The notes beneath the pieces are model-generated. The model had not been told where the DNA came from and searched no databases. It worked only from the letters and a program-made list of their open reading frames with translations. From contig NZ_CP028324.1 of assembly GCF_003028855.1 (NCBI RefSeq), forward strand, positions 1,488,001 through 1,552,000: DNA of 64,000 bases, read 5' to 3'. Numbering within the stretch: position 1 is the first letter of the stretch; each line of letters starts with the position of its first letter. The stretch is from Pseudoduganella armeniaca (GTDB taxonomy: Bacteria; Pseudomonadota; Gammaproteobacteria; Burkholderiales; Burkholderiaceae_D). Positions 45,316 through 53,705 of this stretch are shown one piece after another. The translations under genes were made by a program, and so were the position numbers.

Positions 45316-47184
45316 ATGAACCTGCTTGAAAACATCGATAACCCGGCCGACCTGCGCAAGCTGCCGCGCCAACAACTGAAACCGCTGGCGGACGAGCTGC
45401 GCAGCTTCCTGCTCGACTCCGTGTCGAAGACGGGTGGCCACCTGTCCTCCAACCTGGGCACCGTCGAACTGACGGTCGCGCTGCACTACGTGTTCAACAC
45501 GCCGGCCGACCGCATCGTCTGGGACGTGGGCCACCAGACCTACTCGCACAAGATCCTGACGGGCCGGCGCGAGCAGTTCCACACGCTGCGCCAGCTGGAC
45601 GGCATCTCCGGCTTCCCGCGCCGCGTCGAAAGCGAATACGACACGTTCGGCACCGCGCACTCGTCCACCTCGATCTCCGCCGCGCTGGGCATGGCGCAGG
45701 CCGCGAAGATCAAGGGCGAACAGCGCCACGCCATCGCCGTCATCGGCGACGGTTCCATGACGGCCGGCATGGCCTTCGAGGCGCTGAACAACGCCGGCGT
45801 GCAGGAAGACCTGAACCTGCTGGTGATCCTGAACGACAACGACATGTCGATCTCGCCGCCGGTAGGGGCGCTGAACCGCTATCTGGCACGCCTGATGTCC
45901 GGCCAGTTCTACGCCGCCGCCAAGAACGTCGGCAAGTCCGTGCTGCCGGCGCCGATGCTGGAGCTGGCGAAGAAGCTGGAAGAACATGCCAAAGGGATGG
46001 TGGTTCCAGCCACGATGTTCGAGGAGTTCGGCTTCAACTACATCGGCCCGATCGACGGTCACGACCTGGATTCGCTGATCCCCACGCTGCAGAACATCCG
46101 CAACCTGAAGGGCCCGCAGTTCCTGCACGTGGTCACGAAAAAAGGCCAGGGCTACAAGCTGGCCGAGGCCGAGCCGATCCTGTACCACGGCACCGGCAAG
46201 TTCAATCCGGCCGAAGGCATCAAGCCGGCGCCGCCGTCGAAGATCACGTACACGGAAGTCTTCGGCAACTGGCTGTGCGACATGGCGGCCGCCGACCAGC
46301 GCCTGGTCGGCATCACGCCCGCGATGCGCGAGGGTTCCGGCATGGTGCGCTTCAACGCCGAGTACCCGGACCGCTACTTCGACGTCGGCATCGCCGAGCA
46401 GCATTCCGTCACCTTCGGCGCGGGCCTGGCCTGCGAGGGCCTGAAGCCGGTCGTGGCGATCTACTCGACCTTCCTGCAACGCGCCTACGACCAGCTGATC
46501 CACGACGTGGCGCTGCAGAACCTGGACGTGACGTTCGCGCTGGATCGCGCCGGCCTGGTGGGCGCCGATGGCGCCACGCACGCCGGCAACTACGACCTGG
46601 CCTTCCTGCGCTGCATCCCGAACATGGTGGTGATGGCCGCGTCGGACGAGAACGAGTGCCGCCAGATGCTGACCACCGCCTATCACTACCCCGGCCCGGC
46701 CGCCGTGCGCTATCCGCGCGGCGCCGGCGTCGGCGCGAAGATCGAACCGGCGCTGACCTCGATCGACCTGGGCAAGGGCGAGATTCGCCGCACCGGCGAG
46801 CGCGTCGCGATCCTGGCGTTCGGCTCGATGGTGGCGCCGTCGCTGGCCGCTGGCGAAACGCTGAACGCCACCGTGGCGAACATGCGCTTCGTCAAGCCGC
46901 TGGACGTGGAACTGGTCAAGCAGCTGGCCGCCAGCCATGACTACCTCGTCACGGTGGAAGAGGGCTGCATCATGGGCGGCGCCGGCGCCGCCGTCGCCGA
47001 GGCGCTGGCGGAAGCGGGCATCGCCAAGCCGATCCAGATGCTGGGCCTGCCCGACAAGTTCATCGACCACGGCGACCCGGCCAAGCTGTTGGCCAGCGTG
47101 GGCCTGGACGCCGCCGGCATCGCCGCGTCGATCAAGGCGCGCTTCCTGGGTGGGGAGCCGCGGCTGGTGGTCAATAACGGGTAA
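45316..47184 (+). CDS. dxs: 1-deoxy-D-xylulose-5-phosphate synthase
   Basis: 622-residue thiamine-diphosphate enzyme. GHLSSNLGTVELTVALHYVF and WDVGHQTYSHKIL open it; the TPP motif is VIGDGSMTAGMAFEALNN to NDNDMSISPPVG; the transketolase central domain has DVGIAEQHSVTFGAGLA with the catalytic Glu. It condenses pyruvate and glyceraldehyde phosphate, feeding isoprenoids, pyridoxal phosphate and the ThiG thiazole. ATG directly follows the ispA stop. Confidence 0.96.
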   Translation: MNLLENIDNPADLRKLPRQQLKPLADELRSFLLDSVSKTGGHLSSNLGTVELTVALHYVFNTPADRIVWDVGHQTYSHKILTGRREQFHTLRQLDGISGFPRRVESEYDTFGTAHSSTSISAALGMAQAAKIKGEQRHAIAVIGDGSMTAGMAFEALNNAGVQEDLNLLVILNDNDMSISPPVGALNRYLARLMSGQFYAAAKNVGKSVLPAPMLELAKKLEEHAKGMVVPATMFEEFGFNYIGPIDGHDLDSLIPTLQNIRNLKGPQFLHVVTKKGQGYKLAEAEPILYHGTGKFNPAEGIKPAPPSKITYTEVFGNWLCDMAAADQRLVGITPAMREGSGMVRFNAEYPDRYFDVGIAEQHSVTFGAGLACEGLKPVVAIYSTFLQRAYDQLIHDVALQNLDVTFALDRAGLVGADGATHAGNYDLAFLRCIPNMVVMAASDENECRQMLTTAYHYPGPAAVRYPRGAGVGAKIEPALTSIDLGKGEIRRTGERVAILAFGSMVAPSLAAGETLNATVANMRFVKPLDVELVKQLAASHDYLVTVEEGCIMGGAGAAVAEALAEAGIAKPIQMLGLPDKFIDHGDPAKLLASVGLDAAGIAASIKARFLGGEPRLVVNNG

Positions 47185-47248
47185 TGCCTGAATTCTCGCG
47201 GATCGCGGTAGCGCCCTGATTGAGGCGGCCGCGGAGCTTGATCCGCTT

Positions 47249-47345
47249 AGGGTCTGTCCCCTTGTGGGACCGACCCTGAAGTTCGTGCTCCACTCCCCCA
47301 ACGCAGCGAAACTTCGGGGTCGGTCCCCATGCGGGGACCGACCCC
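47249..47345. repeat. Two GGGTC(T/G)GTCCC hairpins
   Basis: AGGGTCTGTCCC / GGGACCGACCCT at 47249-47277 and a perfect 13-bp-arm hairpin GGGGTCGGTCCCC-ATGC-GGGGACCGACCCC at 47316-47345. They lie between dxs and the convergent SGNH hydrolase gene and resemble the pair at 57523-57646. Confidence 0.75.
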
Positions 47346-47366
47346 AGCGGCACCGCGTGCCACGAG

Positions 47367-48572
47367 TTACCTACCTGCTACCACCTCGGCCATCGCCGCA
47401 TACCCTGCATCCCCCGGATGCAGGTGATCGCCCGAGTCATAGGCCGACATCATCTGCTGCGGATCGCCCGGATCGCGCAGCGCCGCGTCGAAATCCGCCA
47501 CCGCATCGAATTCTCCACCGTCCCGTATCCACGCATTGACCTGCTGCCGCACGGTTTCCTTGGCCGGCGTCCAGTAGCCGTCGAACGGCGTGCCCGCCAG
47601 CGCCCCGCGGAACGGCAGCAGCGTGCCGCCGATGACGCGCACGCCGCGTGACCGCGCCAGCGCGATCAGGTCGCGATAGCCGGCGATGAGCTGCACTGCC
47701 GTCGGCACCGCGTCGGTCGGCGCGAACGGCGTGCCCGGCCAGCCGATGTCGTTGATGCCGATCAGGAGCACGACGGCCGTCACGCCCGGCTGGTCCAGCA
47801 CGTCCGCCCTGAAGCGTTCCGTCGCGCGCACGCCCATCTTGGAAGCCAGCAGGCGGGCGCCGGAGATACCGGCGTTGGCCACGGCAATGCCAGGCAGCCG
47901 CTCGGCCAGCGCATCCGGCCAGCGCCGGTCGCGCTCCGGCGTCGAGCCATTGCCGTCCGTGATCGAGTCGCCAAAGGCCACGATCGTGGCGCCGCTGCCT
48001 TCGACGTGCACGGTGCTGACGAAGGCGCGACCGCTCAGCTGCTGGCTGGCGGGGAGCGTGGCCGCCGTCCTCATATTGCCGGCGCCGATATAGCCAGTCT
48101 GCTGTGCGCCCCAGTGGAAGGTCGTCAGCGCCGCTTTGCGCGGATACCAGGCGGAGATGGCCAGCCGTTCGCGCGGTGCGACAGCAAATGCCGCTGCGTC
48201 GCTGACCGCCTCGCGGCCTGGCGGAATCGTGACCGTCGTGCGGCCCGCGAAGGTGAGTTGGCGACTGGTCGCGCTGTCGATCGTGCCGGCCGCGGCGGCA
48301 GGGCGGGCGATGCTGGCCGCACCGACCGTCAGCGGTACGGTCCCGTAGCGGTTCGACAGCACCACGCGCAGGCGCTGGCCACCCACCGACAGCCGCAGCA
48401 TCTCGCGCACGGTCCGTCCGGTGACCTGCGCGGGCACGTTGGTGGGCAGTGCGAAGCCGGCCTCCCAGGCCGGTTGCGGTGCCGCGTACCAGCTGGTGCG
48501 CCATTCCTGCGCCGCGGCGCTGGCGGAACATAGCGCGGCCGCCAGCGCCGCGCCTAGATACGATCTGAACAT
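47367..48572 (-). CDS. Secreted SGNH/GDSL hydrolase
   Basis: 401 residues. Signal peptide MFRSYLGAALAAALCSASAA, an N-terminal beta-sandwich-like extension (to about 180), then the SGNH esterase domain: block I IVAFGDSITDGNGST, block II ANAGISGARLL, block III LLIGINDIGWPG, and block V SAYDSGDHLHPGDAGY with catalytic Asp and His. Probably deacylates or deacetylates extracellular polysaccharides or esters. Divergent from the LysR gene 99 bases away. Confidence 0.9.
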   Translation of the reverse strand: MFRSYLGAALAAALCSASAAAQEWRTSWYAAPQPAWEAGFALPTNVPAQVTGRTVREMLRLSVGGQRLRVVLSNRYGTVPLTVGAASIARPAAAAGTIDSATSRQLTFAGRTTVTIPPGREAVSDAAAFAVAPRERLAISAWYPRKAALTTFHWGAQQTGYIGAGNMRTAATLPASQQLSGRAFVSTVHVEGSGATIVAFGDSITDGNGSTPERDRRWPDALAERLPGIAVANAGISGARLLASKMGVRATERFRADVLDQPGVTAVVLLIGINDIGWPGTPFAPTDAVPTAVQLIAGYRDLIALARSRGVRVIGGTLLPFRGALAGTPFDGYWTPAKETVRQQVNAWIRDGGEFDAVADFDAALRDPGDPQQMMSAYDSGDHLHPGDAGYAAMAEVVAGR

Positions 48573-48671
48573 ATTGACCTCCTCGAAAACGATGGCCTAT
48601 GTTCGATCATTCGTTAGAGGCGCGGTAGAAGGCGGATTGGACTATCATTCATTCAATAAAGGAATGAGTCC

Positions 48672-49586
48672 ATGGATACGATGAAATCGCTGCAGTGGTA
48701 CGTCAGGGCCGTCGAGCTGGGCAGCCTGTCCGCCGTGGCGCGCGAGGCGGGGACGACGCAGCCGACCGTCAGCAAGGTCGTGGCGGCGCTGGAGCGCGAA
48801 CTGGGCGTGCGCCTGTTGGCCCGCACCACTGCCAGCTTGGCGCCGACCACGCAAGGGCAGCGCTTCTATGAGCGCGCCAAGGGCGTGCTGGCGGAATATG
48901 GCGCGGCAGTGGCCGATGCGCGCGGCGACAGTGCATCGATGCAGGGGCCCTTGCGTGTCAACGCGCCCGTCGCGCTGGGGCAGTTCCGGCTCAATGCGCT
49001 GGTACTGGCGTTCCTGGCCGAACATCCCGGCATCGAGGTGGAGCTGATCCTGAACGACCGCATGGTGGACCTGGTGGAGGAGGGCGTGGACGTCGCGCTG
49101 CGCCTGGGTGGCGCGCTGCCGCCGGGCGCCGTGGCGCGCCGCGTCGGCGCTTCGCCGCGCTGGCTGGTGGCGGCGCCGGCCTACCTGGAGCGCTGGCCGG
49201 CACCGGCCACGCCGCCGGAACTCGCGCGGCACAACTACGTGCGCTTCGCCTGGTTGGCCGACGGCGACGACGTCACGTTGAGCGACGGTGCTCGCACCGA
49301 GCGTGTGCGTACGAGCAGCCGCTACCGCGTCAACCACGCGCTGGCGATCCGTGACAGCCTGGCCATGGGCGCCGGCATCGGACTGTGCCCGGCCTGGCTG
49401 GTGCACGACCTGCTGGCGGATGGCCAGCTGCGCCGCGTGCTGCCGGACTGGCATGGCGAGTCGCAGCAGCTGCACCTGCTGTATCCGGAGCGGCGCTACC
49501 AGCCGGCGCGCGCGCGCGCGTTCGTCGAGTTCATCGCCGCGCGGCTGGCGGCGTTGCCGGGGCTGGAGCCGTTCACTGGGCCGTAG
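48672..49586 (+). CDS. LysR family transcriptional regulator
   Basis: 304 residues. N-terminal winged helix-turn-helix (MKSLQWYVRAVELGSLSAVA, AGTTQPTVSKVVAALERELG) and a C-terminal type 2 periplasmic-binding-like effector domain (GPLRVNAPVALGQFRLN..., RVNHALAIRDSLAMGAGIGL). The divergent position next to the SGNH hydrolase is the usual LysR-target arrangement, so it may control that gene; the inducer is unknown. Confidence 0.92.
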   Translation: MDTMKSLQWYVRAVELGSLSAVAREAGTTQPTVSKVVAALERELGVRLLARTTASLAPTTQGQRFYERAKGVLAEYGAAVADARGDSASMQGPLRVNAPVALGQFRLNALVLAFLAEHPGIEVELILNDRMVDLVEEGVDVALRLGGALPPGAVARRVGASPRWLVAAPAYLERWPAPATPPELARHNYVRFAWLADGDDVTLSDGARTERVRTSSRYRVNHALAIRDSLAMGAGIGLCPAWLVHDLLADGQLRRVLPDWHGESQQLHLLYPERRYQPARARAFVEFIAARLAALPGLEPFTGP

Positions 49587-49698
49587 CCCGTCGCATCCTG
49601 TCGTGGCTCATCGCACGCGATCCGTGCTTGGTCGCCTGGCCGCCCACGACTGCGCGACGGCACCGCATACTCGGCTCACCACAACACGGGAGAGCACG

Positions 49699-50379
49699 AT
49701 GAATCAGGAACGGACAGCGGGACAATGGCTGGGCATGACGATGTTGGGGGCGATGGCCAGCGCCATCTGCGGGTATTTCGTGCTGCTGGCACCGGTCTTC
49801 GAGGGCGCCGGCTTCCTGGCTGGTGCGGCGGCGCAGGCAGGCCGCGTGCGTGCGGGCGTGCTGCTGGTGCTGTTGTCGGCGCTGCTGCCGCTGGTCGGCG
49901 GCCTGGGGCTGTGGCCGGCGCTGCGCCGCCGCGGCAACCGCCTGGCGTTGGCACTGCTTGCATTGGCCGTGGCCTGCCTGGCCGTCACTGCCGTCGAACA
50001 AGGGCTGTTGCTGGCAATGTTATCCTTGAGCCAGGCGCACGCCATGGCGGCCGACCCGGCAATGCTACAGCCGGTCTACGTCCTTGCCGGCAACGCGCGC
50101 CATGCGGTCCATTACCTTGCCTTGCTGCTGTCGGGAGCCACCAGTTTGACGCTATACACCTCGCTGTTCCATGCCCGGCTGCTGCCGCGCGCGCTGCCCG
50201 CTTGCGGCATGGCCGCCGCGGCACTGCACATGGGTGCCGTGCTGCTGCACCTGGCCGGGCAGCCGTTTTACTTTCCGCTGGTCGCACCGGCCGCGCTGTG
50301 CCAGCTCGGCACCGGTGCGTGGCTGCTGGCGCGCGGCCTGCGCCAGGGTGCATCCCTGACGAGGGCTCATGCCGCGTAG
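49699..50379 (+). CDS. DUF4386-like multi-pass membrane protein
   Basis: 226 residues with six hydrophobic helices (TMLGAMASAICGYFVLLAPV; VLLVLLSALLPLVGGLGLW; LALLALAVACLAVTAVEQGL; then three more). The layout resembles DUF4386 proteins; the match is by pattern only. It overlaps the start of the sensor kinase by 11 bases, so it may serve as its partner or target. ATG at 49699 follows GGGAGAG. Confidence 0.7.
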   Translation: MNQERTAGQWLGMTMLGAMASAICGYFVLLAPVFEGAGFLAGAAAQAGRVRAGVLLVLLSALLPLVGGLGLWPALRRRGNRLALALLALAVACLAVTAVEQGLLLAMLSLSQAHAMAADPAMLQPVYVLAGNARHAVHYLALLLSGATSLTLYTSLFHARLLPRALPACGMAAAALHMGAVLLHLAGQPFYFPLVAPAALCQLGTGAWLLARGLRQGASLTRAHAA

Positions 50380-51400
50380 GCTGCTGGCACGGGTGCGCAC
50401 GGCGCTGATCTGCGCCTTCCTTGCCAGCGTGCCGCTGGCAACGATCTGGGATTCGGCCTGGTCGCTGTGGCAGCGCGTCGGTCTGCTCGCCGTTGCCGCG
50501 GTAGCGGCATTCTCCGTGCTGGAACGCTGGCCGCGCCGGTTGCCGCCATGGCTGGCGCGCTGGGTGCTGCAGGTGGCCGGCGTCGCGCTGGCGATGCCGC
50601 TGACGACGGTGGCAATCTACGTGTTCTGGACTTCGTCGGGCGAGCCCTTCCCGCAGTCTCCGGAGCGCCGCATCGGTTTCGGCCTGCTGCTGGTGCTGGG
50701 CACGCTGCTGGCACCGTGGATTGCGCTGGCTGCCCTCGTACGCCAGAAGGATGCGCTGGCGCGCCACCAGGCGCTGGCCTTCGAGCTGGAACGCAGTGAA
50801 CTGGCACGTCAGGCATCGGAGGCGCGACTGCATCTGCTGCAGGCGCAGGTGGCGCCGCACTTCCTGTTCAATACGCTGGCCAATGTGCAGGCCCTGGTCG
50901 ATGCGCAAGCGCCGCAAGCGCCGGCGCTGCTGCGCAGCCTGACGGCCTATTTGCGCGCGGCCGTGCCGCGCCTGCACGAACCGGCCGGTACCCTGGGAAG
51001 TGAGATGGTGCTGGTGCGCGCCTACCTCGATCTGATGCACATGCGCATGCCCGATCGGCTGCAATTCACCGTCAGCGCCGATGCGACACTGCACGCGCTG
51101 AGCTGCCCGGCCATGACGCTGCTGACACTCGTCGAGAACGCCGTACGCCACGGGATCGACCCGGCCGAGGATGGGGGGCGCATCGATATCGCCGTGTACC
51201 GGACCGGCGCGCGCTGCCTGGCCAGCGTGACCGATACCGGCGTGGGGATGGGGCAGGGCAGCGGGGGCACCGGCCTGGCCACGCTGCGCGAGCGCCTGGC
51301 GCTGCAATTCGGCACGAGCGCGCAGCTGCGCCTGTTCCCAGTCGCACCTCATGGCGTACGCGCCGAGGTCGAGTTTCCCGCCATCGAGGTGAACGCATGA
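50369..51400 (+). CDS. LytS-family sensor histidine kinase
   Basis: 343 residues: four transmembrane helices in the first 130 residues, a short coiled coil (HQALAFELERSELARQASEAR), then the His_kinase domain with phospho-acceptor H164 in QVAPHFLFNTLANVQAL and an ATPase domain with N-box LVENAVRHGID and G-boxes TDTGVGMG and GGTGLATLRERLAL. Partner of the LytTR regulator whose gene overlaps its stop. Confidence 0.93.
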   Translation: MPRRLLARVRTALICAFLASVPLATIWDSAWSLWQRVGLLAVAAVAAFSVLERWPRRLPPWLARWVLQVAGVALAMPLTTVAIYVFWTSSGEPFPQSPERRIGFGLLLVLGTLLAPWIALAALVRQKDALARHQALAFELERSELARQASEARLHLLQAQVAPHFLFNTLANVQALVDAQAPQAPALLRSLTAYLRAAVPRLHEPAGTLGSEMVLVRAYLDLMHMRMPDRLQFTVSADATLHALSCPAMTLLTLVENAVRHGIDPAEDGGRIDIAVYRTGARCLASVTDTGVGMGQGSGGTGLATLRERLALQFGTSAQLRLFPVAPHGVRAEVEFPAIEVNA

Positions 51401-52170
51401 GCGCATCCCGCCCCACCGCCCTGATCGCGGACGACGAACCGCTGCTGCGCGATGCGCTGGCACGCCAGCTTGCGGAAGCGTGGCCCGAGTTGGCCATCGT
51501 CGCCTCGGTGCGCAATGGCCGCGAGGCGGTCGCACGATTCGAGGCATTGCGGCCGGACGTCTGCTTCCTGGACGTGCACATGCCGGGCATGTCCGGCGTC
51601 GAGGCCGCGGCGCAGATCGCCCGGCGCGCCCACGTGGTGTTCGTCACGGCATATGACCGCTATGCGGTGCAGGCGTTCGCGCAGGGCGCACTGGACTACC
51701 TGGTCAAGCCGGTGGAGCCGGCGCGCCTGCTCGACACCGTGGCGCGACTGAAGGCGCGGCGCCAGCCTGCCGGCCCGGATGTCGAGACGCTGCTGGCCCA
51801 TCTGGCGGGGCAATTGCGCCCGCCGGCGCCGGCACTGAACTGGCTGACCGCACAGGTCGGGGCGGCATTGCGGCTGATCCCCACCGAAGACATCGACTAC
51901 CTGCGCTCGGACAGCAAGTACACGGTCGTGGCCTGGCGCGGCGACGACGGCCGGCCGGCCGAGGCGCTGGTGCGTACGCCGTTAAAGGAGTTGCTGGCGC
52001 AGCTCGACCCGGCCCAGTTCGCGCAGGTTCACCGGGCCGTCGTCGTCAACCTGCGCGCCGTCAGCCACGTGCTGCGTGGCGACAACGAGACGGCGACGAT
52101 CCACTTGAAGCGGCGTGCCGAGACGCTGCCCGTCAGCCGCAACTACCTGGACGTGTTCCGGCAGATGTGA
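51397..52170 (+). CDS. LytTR-type response regulator
   Basis: 257 residues. Receiver domain with ALIADDEPLLRD, phospho-acceptor D59 in CFLDVHMPGMSG, and YLVKPVEPARLL; C-terminal LytTR DNA-binding domain (IPTEDIDYLRSDSKYTVVAW, FAQVHRAVVVNLRAVSHV, LPVSRNYLDVF). The ATG overlaps the kinase stop by four bases. Targets are unknown; the downstream PEP-CTERM gene is a nearby candidate. Confidence 0.94.
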   Translation: MSASRPTALIADDEPLLRDALARQLAEAWPELAIVASVRNGREAVARFEALRPDVCFLDVHMPGMSGVEAAAQIARRAHVVFVTAYDRYAVQAFAQGALDYLVKPVEPARLLDTVARLKARRQPAGPDVETLLAHLAGQLRPPAPALNWLTAQVGAALRLIPTEDIDYLRSDSKYTVVAWRGDDGRPAEALVRTPLKELLAQLDPAQFAQVHRAVVVNLRAVSHVLRGDNETATIHLKRRAETLPVSRNYLDVFRQM

Positions 52171-52316
52171 GATGGCGGCCGTGTGACAATTCGATAGAGT
52201 GTTGAGTAACTTGCAATGCTATTGTTGCGATCGGCCCGGGGCGCGGCGGCCGGCAGGTGCCGCGTGCGCTGGCGGGTGTCTTGTTTGTCCATCGCTCACC
52301 CATCGAAAGGAAGACC

Positions 52317-53015
52317 ATGAAGGCAGTGTTGCAAGTCGCGGTGCTCGGCGCTCTTGCGCTGGCCGCGTCGGCCCAGGCGGAGGTCCGCACGTATGAATAT
52401 ACGGCTGTCGTCGGCAGCATCAACGAATTCGAGCTGGCCACCGGCCGCAACGAGTGGCTGAACGTGACCACGTTGCCCGGCTTCGCCATCACGCTCGGCG
52501 ACACCGTGCACGGCCGCTTCAGCATCGACACGCATACCGGCCTGGCTTACAGCGAACCGTTCGGCGACGGCGTCATCGCCGACTACGCGGATTTCACCAA
52601 CCGCAACCGCATCTCCATCGGCTTCGACCGCAGCGGCCATGACTTCGCCGCCCTGGGCCCGCTGTACACCAACCTGTCGATCACCGACCAGCCGATCGGC
52701 TCCGGCGACGACGTGCTGCACCTGAGCCAGGGCACCTATGGCCCGGGCCCACGGGAGAGCATCGCCATCGACCTGACCGACATCTCGGGCTCGGCGCTGT
52801 CCGAACCCGTCATTCCGGCATCGATCGCCGCGTTCGGGCAGCAGACGTTCATGTGGCACTACGACACCGGTGTCGGCGCTGGCTATACCCAGGTGATCGT
52901 CAACGGCGGCTTCACGGCGCTGCGCGAGGTCAGTGCCGTGCCGGAGCCGGGTACCTACGCGATGCTGCTGGCAGGTCTCGGCCTGCTGGGCTGGCAGCGC
53001 CGGCGTAAAGGGTAA
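52317..53015 (+). CDS. PEP-CTERM sorting domain protein (paralogue of 9860-10540)
   Basis: 232 residues: signal peptide MKAVLQVAVLGALALAASAQA, body starting EVRTYEYTAVVGSINEFELA, and the tail VPEPGTYAMLLAGLGLLGWQ with RRRKG. AAAGGAAG precedes the ATG. The body shares blocks with the minus-strand protein at 9860-10540. Function unknown; exported and processed by exosortase. Confidence 0.86.
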   Translation: MKAVLQVAVLGALALAASAQAEVRTYEYTAVVGSINEFELATGRNEWLNVTTLPGFAITLGDTVHGRFSIDTHTGLAYSEPFGDGVIADYADFTNRNRISIGFDRSGHDFAALGPLYTNLSITDQPIGSGDDVLHLSQGTYGPGPRESIAIDLTDISGSALSEPVIPASIAAFGQQTFMWHYDTGVGAGYTQVIVNGGFTALREVSAVPEPGTYAMLLAGLGLLGWQRRRKG

Positions 53016-53050
53016 GTCAACCCAATCCAAGGGAGCCTGTCCTCAGCCCA

Positions 53051-53605
53051 TTATTTGCGCTTGCGCTCGTGGTTCCACAGCACGTCGCCGCCGCCGGCAA
53101 AGCGGTTCAGCACACGGGCCAGCACGAACATCAGGTCCGACAGGCGGTTGACGTACTGGCGCGGGTGGTCGTGGATGGTTTCCTGGTTGCCCAGGGTGAC
53201 GATGGCGCGTTCGGCGCGGCGGCACACCGTGCGGCACACGTGCGCCAACGATGCGGCGCGCGAGCCGGCCGGCAGGATGAATTCCGTCAGCGCCGGCAGG
53301 GTGGCGTTGTATTTCTCCAGCAGCGCATCGAGGCGCTCCACGTGTTCTTCCTTGATCAGCTGGTAGCCGGGGATGCACAGCTCTCCGCCCAGGTCGAACA
53401 GGTCGTGCTGGATCGCCACCAGCTCGGCGTGCAGCTCGTCCGGCATCGGCTCGCACAGCAGCACGCCGATCTGCGAATTGAGTTCATCCACGTCGCCCAT
53501 CGCGTGCACGCGCGCGCTGTCCTTGCCGGTGCGGCTGCCGTCGCCCAGGCCCGTGGTGCCGTTGTCGCCCGTGCGGGTGGCGATCTTTGACAGTCGGTTA
53601 CCCAT
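53051..53605 (-). CDS. PduO-type cob(I)alamin adenosyltransferase
   Basis: 184 residues. ATP-binding N-terminus KIATRTGDNGTTGLGDGSRTGKDS, VHAMGDVDELNSQIG, and the conserved helix with RTVCRRAERAIVTL and VNRLSDLMFVLAR. It adenosylates corrinoid to make coenzyme B12. It is divergent from glcD, with 100 bases between the starts. Confidence 0.93.
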   Translation of the reverse strand: MGNRLSKIATRTGDNGTTGLGDGSRTGKDSARVHAMGDVDELNSQIGVLLCEPMPDELHAELVAIQHDLFDLGGELCIPGYQLIKEEHVERLDALLEKYNATLPALTEFILPAGSRAASLAHVCRTVCRRAERAIVTLGNQETIHDHPRQYVNRLSDLMFVLARVLNRFAGGGDVLWNHERKRK

Positions 53606-53705
53606 TTCGTCTCCTCTTTCAGTCTCATGATTGGAACGGTGCGAGGATACGACAAATCGGCCGGTTCTGGCCTACAATCGTGATACGCCAACGATCCCGC
53701 CGCCG

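Noticed and set aside
45274..47301. Long open frame antisense to dxs
   Set aside because: Shadow of dxs, which has all catalytic motifs.
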